Source: Candidatus Dechloromonas phosphorivorans (GTDB taxonomy: Bacteria > Pseudomonadota > Gammaproteobacteria > Burkholderiales > Rhodocyclaceae). Taken from it: a DNA stretch of 64,000 nucleotides. The notes below the pieces were generated by a model that was not told where the DNA came from, searched no databases, and saw nothing but the letters and a program-made list of their open reading frames with translations. The position numbers and the translations under genes are program-made. The stretch's first letter is position 1, and every line of letters starts with the position of its first letter. Location of the stretch: the NCBI GenBank assembly GCA_016709495.1, contig JADJMS010000051.1, forward strand, positions 1-64,000. Reading direction: 5' to 3'. This document shows, piece after piece, positions 63,540 to 64,000 of the stretch.

Positions 63540-64000
63540 TCAGGCGTTGATCTTATCCAGCGCCTCGCGCAGCTTGCCCGGCTCATCCAGACGCAACATA
63601 CGCCGCACATTGGGCGTCAGTTCGCCGACGTTGGCTTTCAACACCTTGCTCTTCACTTCAAGAATCTGCGACGGGTGCATCGAGAAAATGCGTAGACCCA
63701 TGCCGAGCAGCAGGCGTGTCAGTTGCGGGTCGCCAGCGACTTCACCGCAGACAGATACCGGAATGTTTGCCTTCTCGGCCATCGACAAGGTGTGGGCGAG
63801 CAGCATCAGCACTGCCGGGTGTAGCGGATCGTAGAGATTGGCGACCTGCTCATCGGAGCGGTCAATAGCCAAGGTATATTGAATCAGGTCGTTGGTGCCG
63901 ATCGACAGGAAATCGAGGCGACGCAGGAAGAGGCCAACAGCCAGCGCTGCTGCCGGAATTTCGATCATGCCCCCAACCTGAATATTCTCGTCAAAAGCCA
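63540..64000 (-). CDS. ptsI: Phosphoenolpyruvate-protein phosphotransferase (PTS enzyme I), C-terminal part, runs off right edge
   Basis: The PEP-binding C-terminal domain of enzyme I. IQVGGMIEIPAAALAVGLFLRRLDFLSIGTNDLIQYTLAIDR is the signature, followed by LYDPLHPAVLMLLAH, IPVSVCGEVAGDP with the catalytic Cys, and LLLGMGLRIFSM. It ends LDKINA at 63540. The rest lies beyond the window. In betaproteobacteria it is usually part of the PTS-Ntr/regulatory system with ptsH. Confidence 0.95.
   Translation of the reverse strand, partial: AFDENIQVGGMIEIPAAALAVGLFLRRLDFLSIGTNDLIQYTLAIDRSDEQVANLYDPLHPAVLMLLAHTLSMAEKANIPVSVCGEVAGDPQLTRLLLGMGLRIFSMHPSQILEVKSKVLKANVGELTPNVRRMLRLDEPGKLREALDKINA

Noticed and set aside
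1..64000. CRISPR arrays, insertion sequences, integrase or attachment sites, tRNA or rRNA genes
   Set aside because: Looked for by eye on both strands; no repeat-spacer pattern, transposase or integrase motifs, or tRNA T-arm/acceptor pairs other than tmRNA.

Overview
The window looks like a chromosomal segment of a Gram-negative betaproteobacterium, most probably of the Rhodocyclales (Dechloromonas/Azonexus/Accumulibacter-like). The grounds are the gene order mnmG-rsmG-parA-parB-atpIBEFHAGDC, a tmRNA with proteolysis tag ANDEQFALAA, UbiE/UbiJ ubiquinone genes, and a respiratory and metal-handling gene complement. The genus is inference. No rRNA, tRNA, CRISPR array, prophage or insertion sequence was found; tmRNA (ssrA) is the only RNA gene.

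Sequence quality matters here. Many conserved genes are split by single-base frameshifts, mostly in or beside homopolymer runs, and the first 5.6 kb is worst (cca, an NDUFA9-like epimerase, a DUF1631 protein and slt are all broken several times). I read these as sequencing errors rather than pseudogenes. Each broken gene is given as one CDS spanning its fragments, with the shift positions noted.

Layout. 1-5.5 kb: cca (partial), NDUFA9-like, DUF1631, slt, all on minus. 5.5-11.9 kb: folate cyclo-ligase (+), then on minus a small membrane protein, a PatB/MalY aminotransferase, cysK, a degenerate EAL protein, a sulfate-binding protein and ilvA. 12-21.4 kb (+): chrA, a 1291-residue FAD/Fe-S oxidoreductase, a HIT protein, a PilZ-like protein, DUF971, ubiE and ubiJ. 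21.4-32.5 kb (-): the complete F1Fo ATP synthase operon and parB-parA-rsmG-mnmG, an arrangement typical of the origin-proximal region. 32.7-34.4 kb (+): a response regulator with TPR repeats. 34.4-40.4 kb (-): a branched-chain amino acid ABC transporter with a LivM-LivG fusion and two tandem paralogous binding proteins. 40.5-44.6 kb: ribE, a lipoprotein, membrane proteins, a flavin reductase and ssrA.

44.8-63.5 kb is the accessory region of most interest: a metal (very probably copper) uptake and delivery island. It holds two TonB receptors (one NosA/OprC-like), a DUF4198-like protein, a NapH/NosR/CcoG-like polyferredoxin, two SafE/TauE-like membrane proteins, two NosL proteins, a copper P-type ATPase, several tiny metal-domain proteins, TlpA- and SCO1-type thioredoxin-fold proteins, a LolD/FtsX-type ABC transporter, a polytopic membrane protein with a CC pair and a His/Cys cluster, a His-rich Sel1 protein and a Crp/Fnr-family regulator. 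A 17-bp palindrome, TGCGACA-N3-TGTCGCA, recurs upstream of every presumed transcription unit of the island and nowhere else that I saw, each copy with a -10-like hexamer at nearly the same distance. This suggests one regulon. The right edge enters ptsI.

Independently of the genes, a 12-bp word, GTTGACCGTAAC, occurs six times exactly and at least five more times with one mismatch. It lies on both strands, in coding and non-coding DNA, with shared flanks (TTTCGGC before, AAATG after). That is far above chance, and it is the strongest structure in the window that the annotation does not explain.
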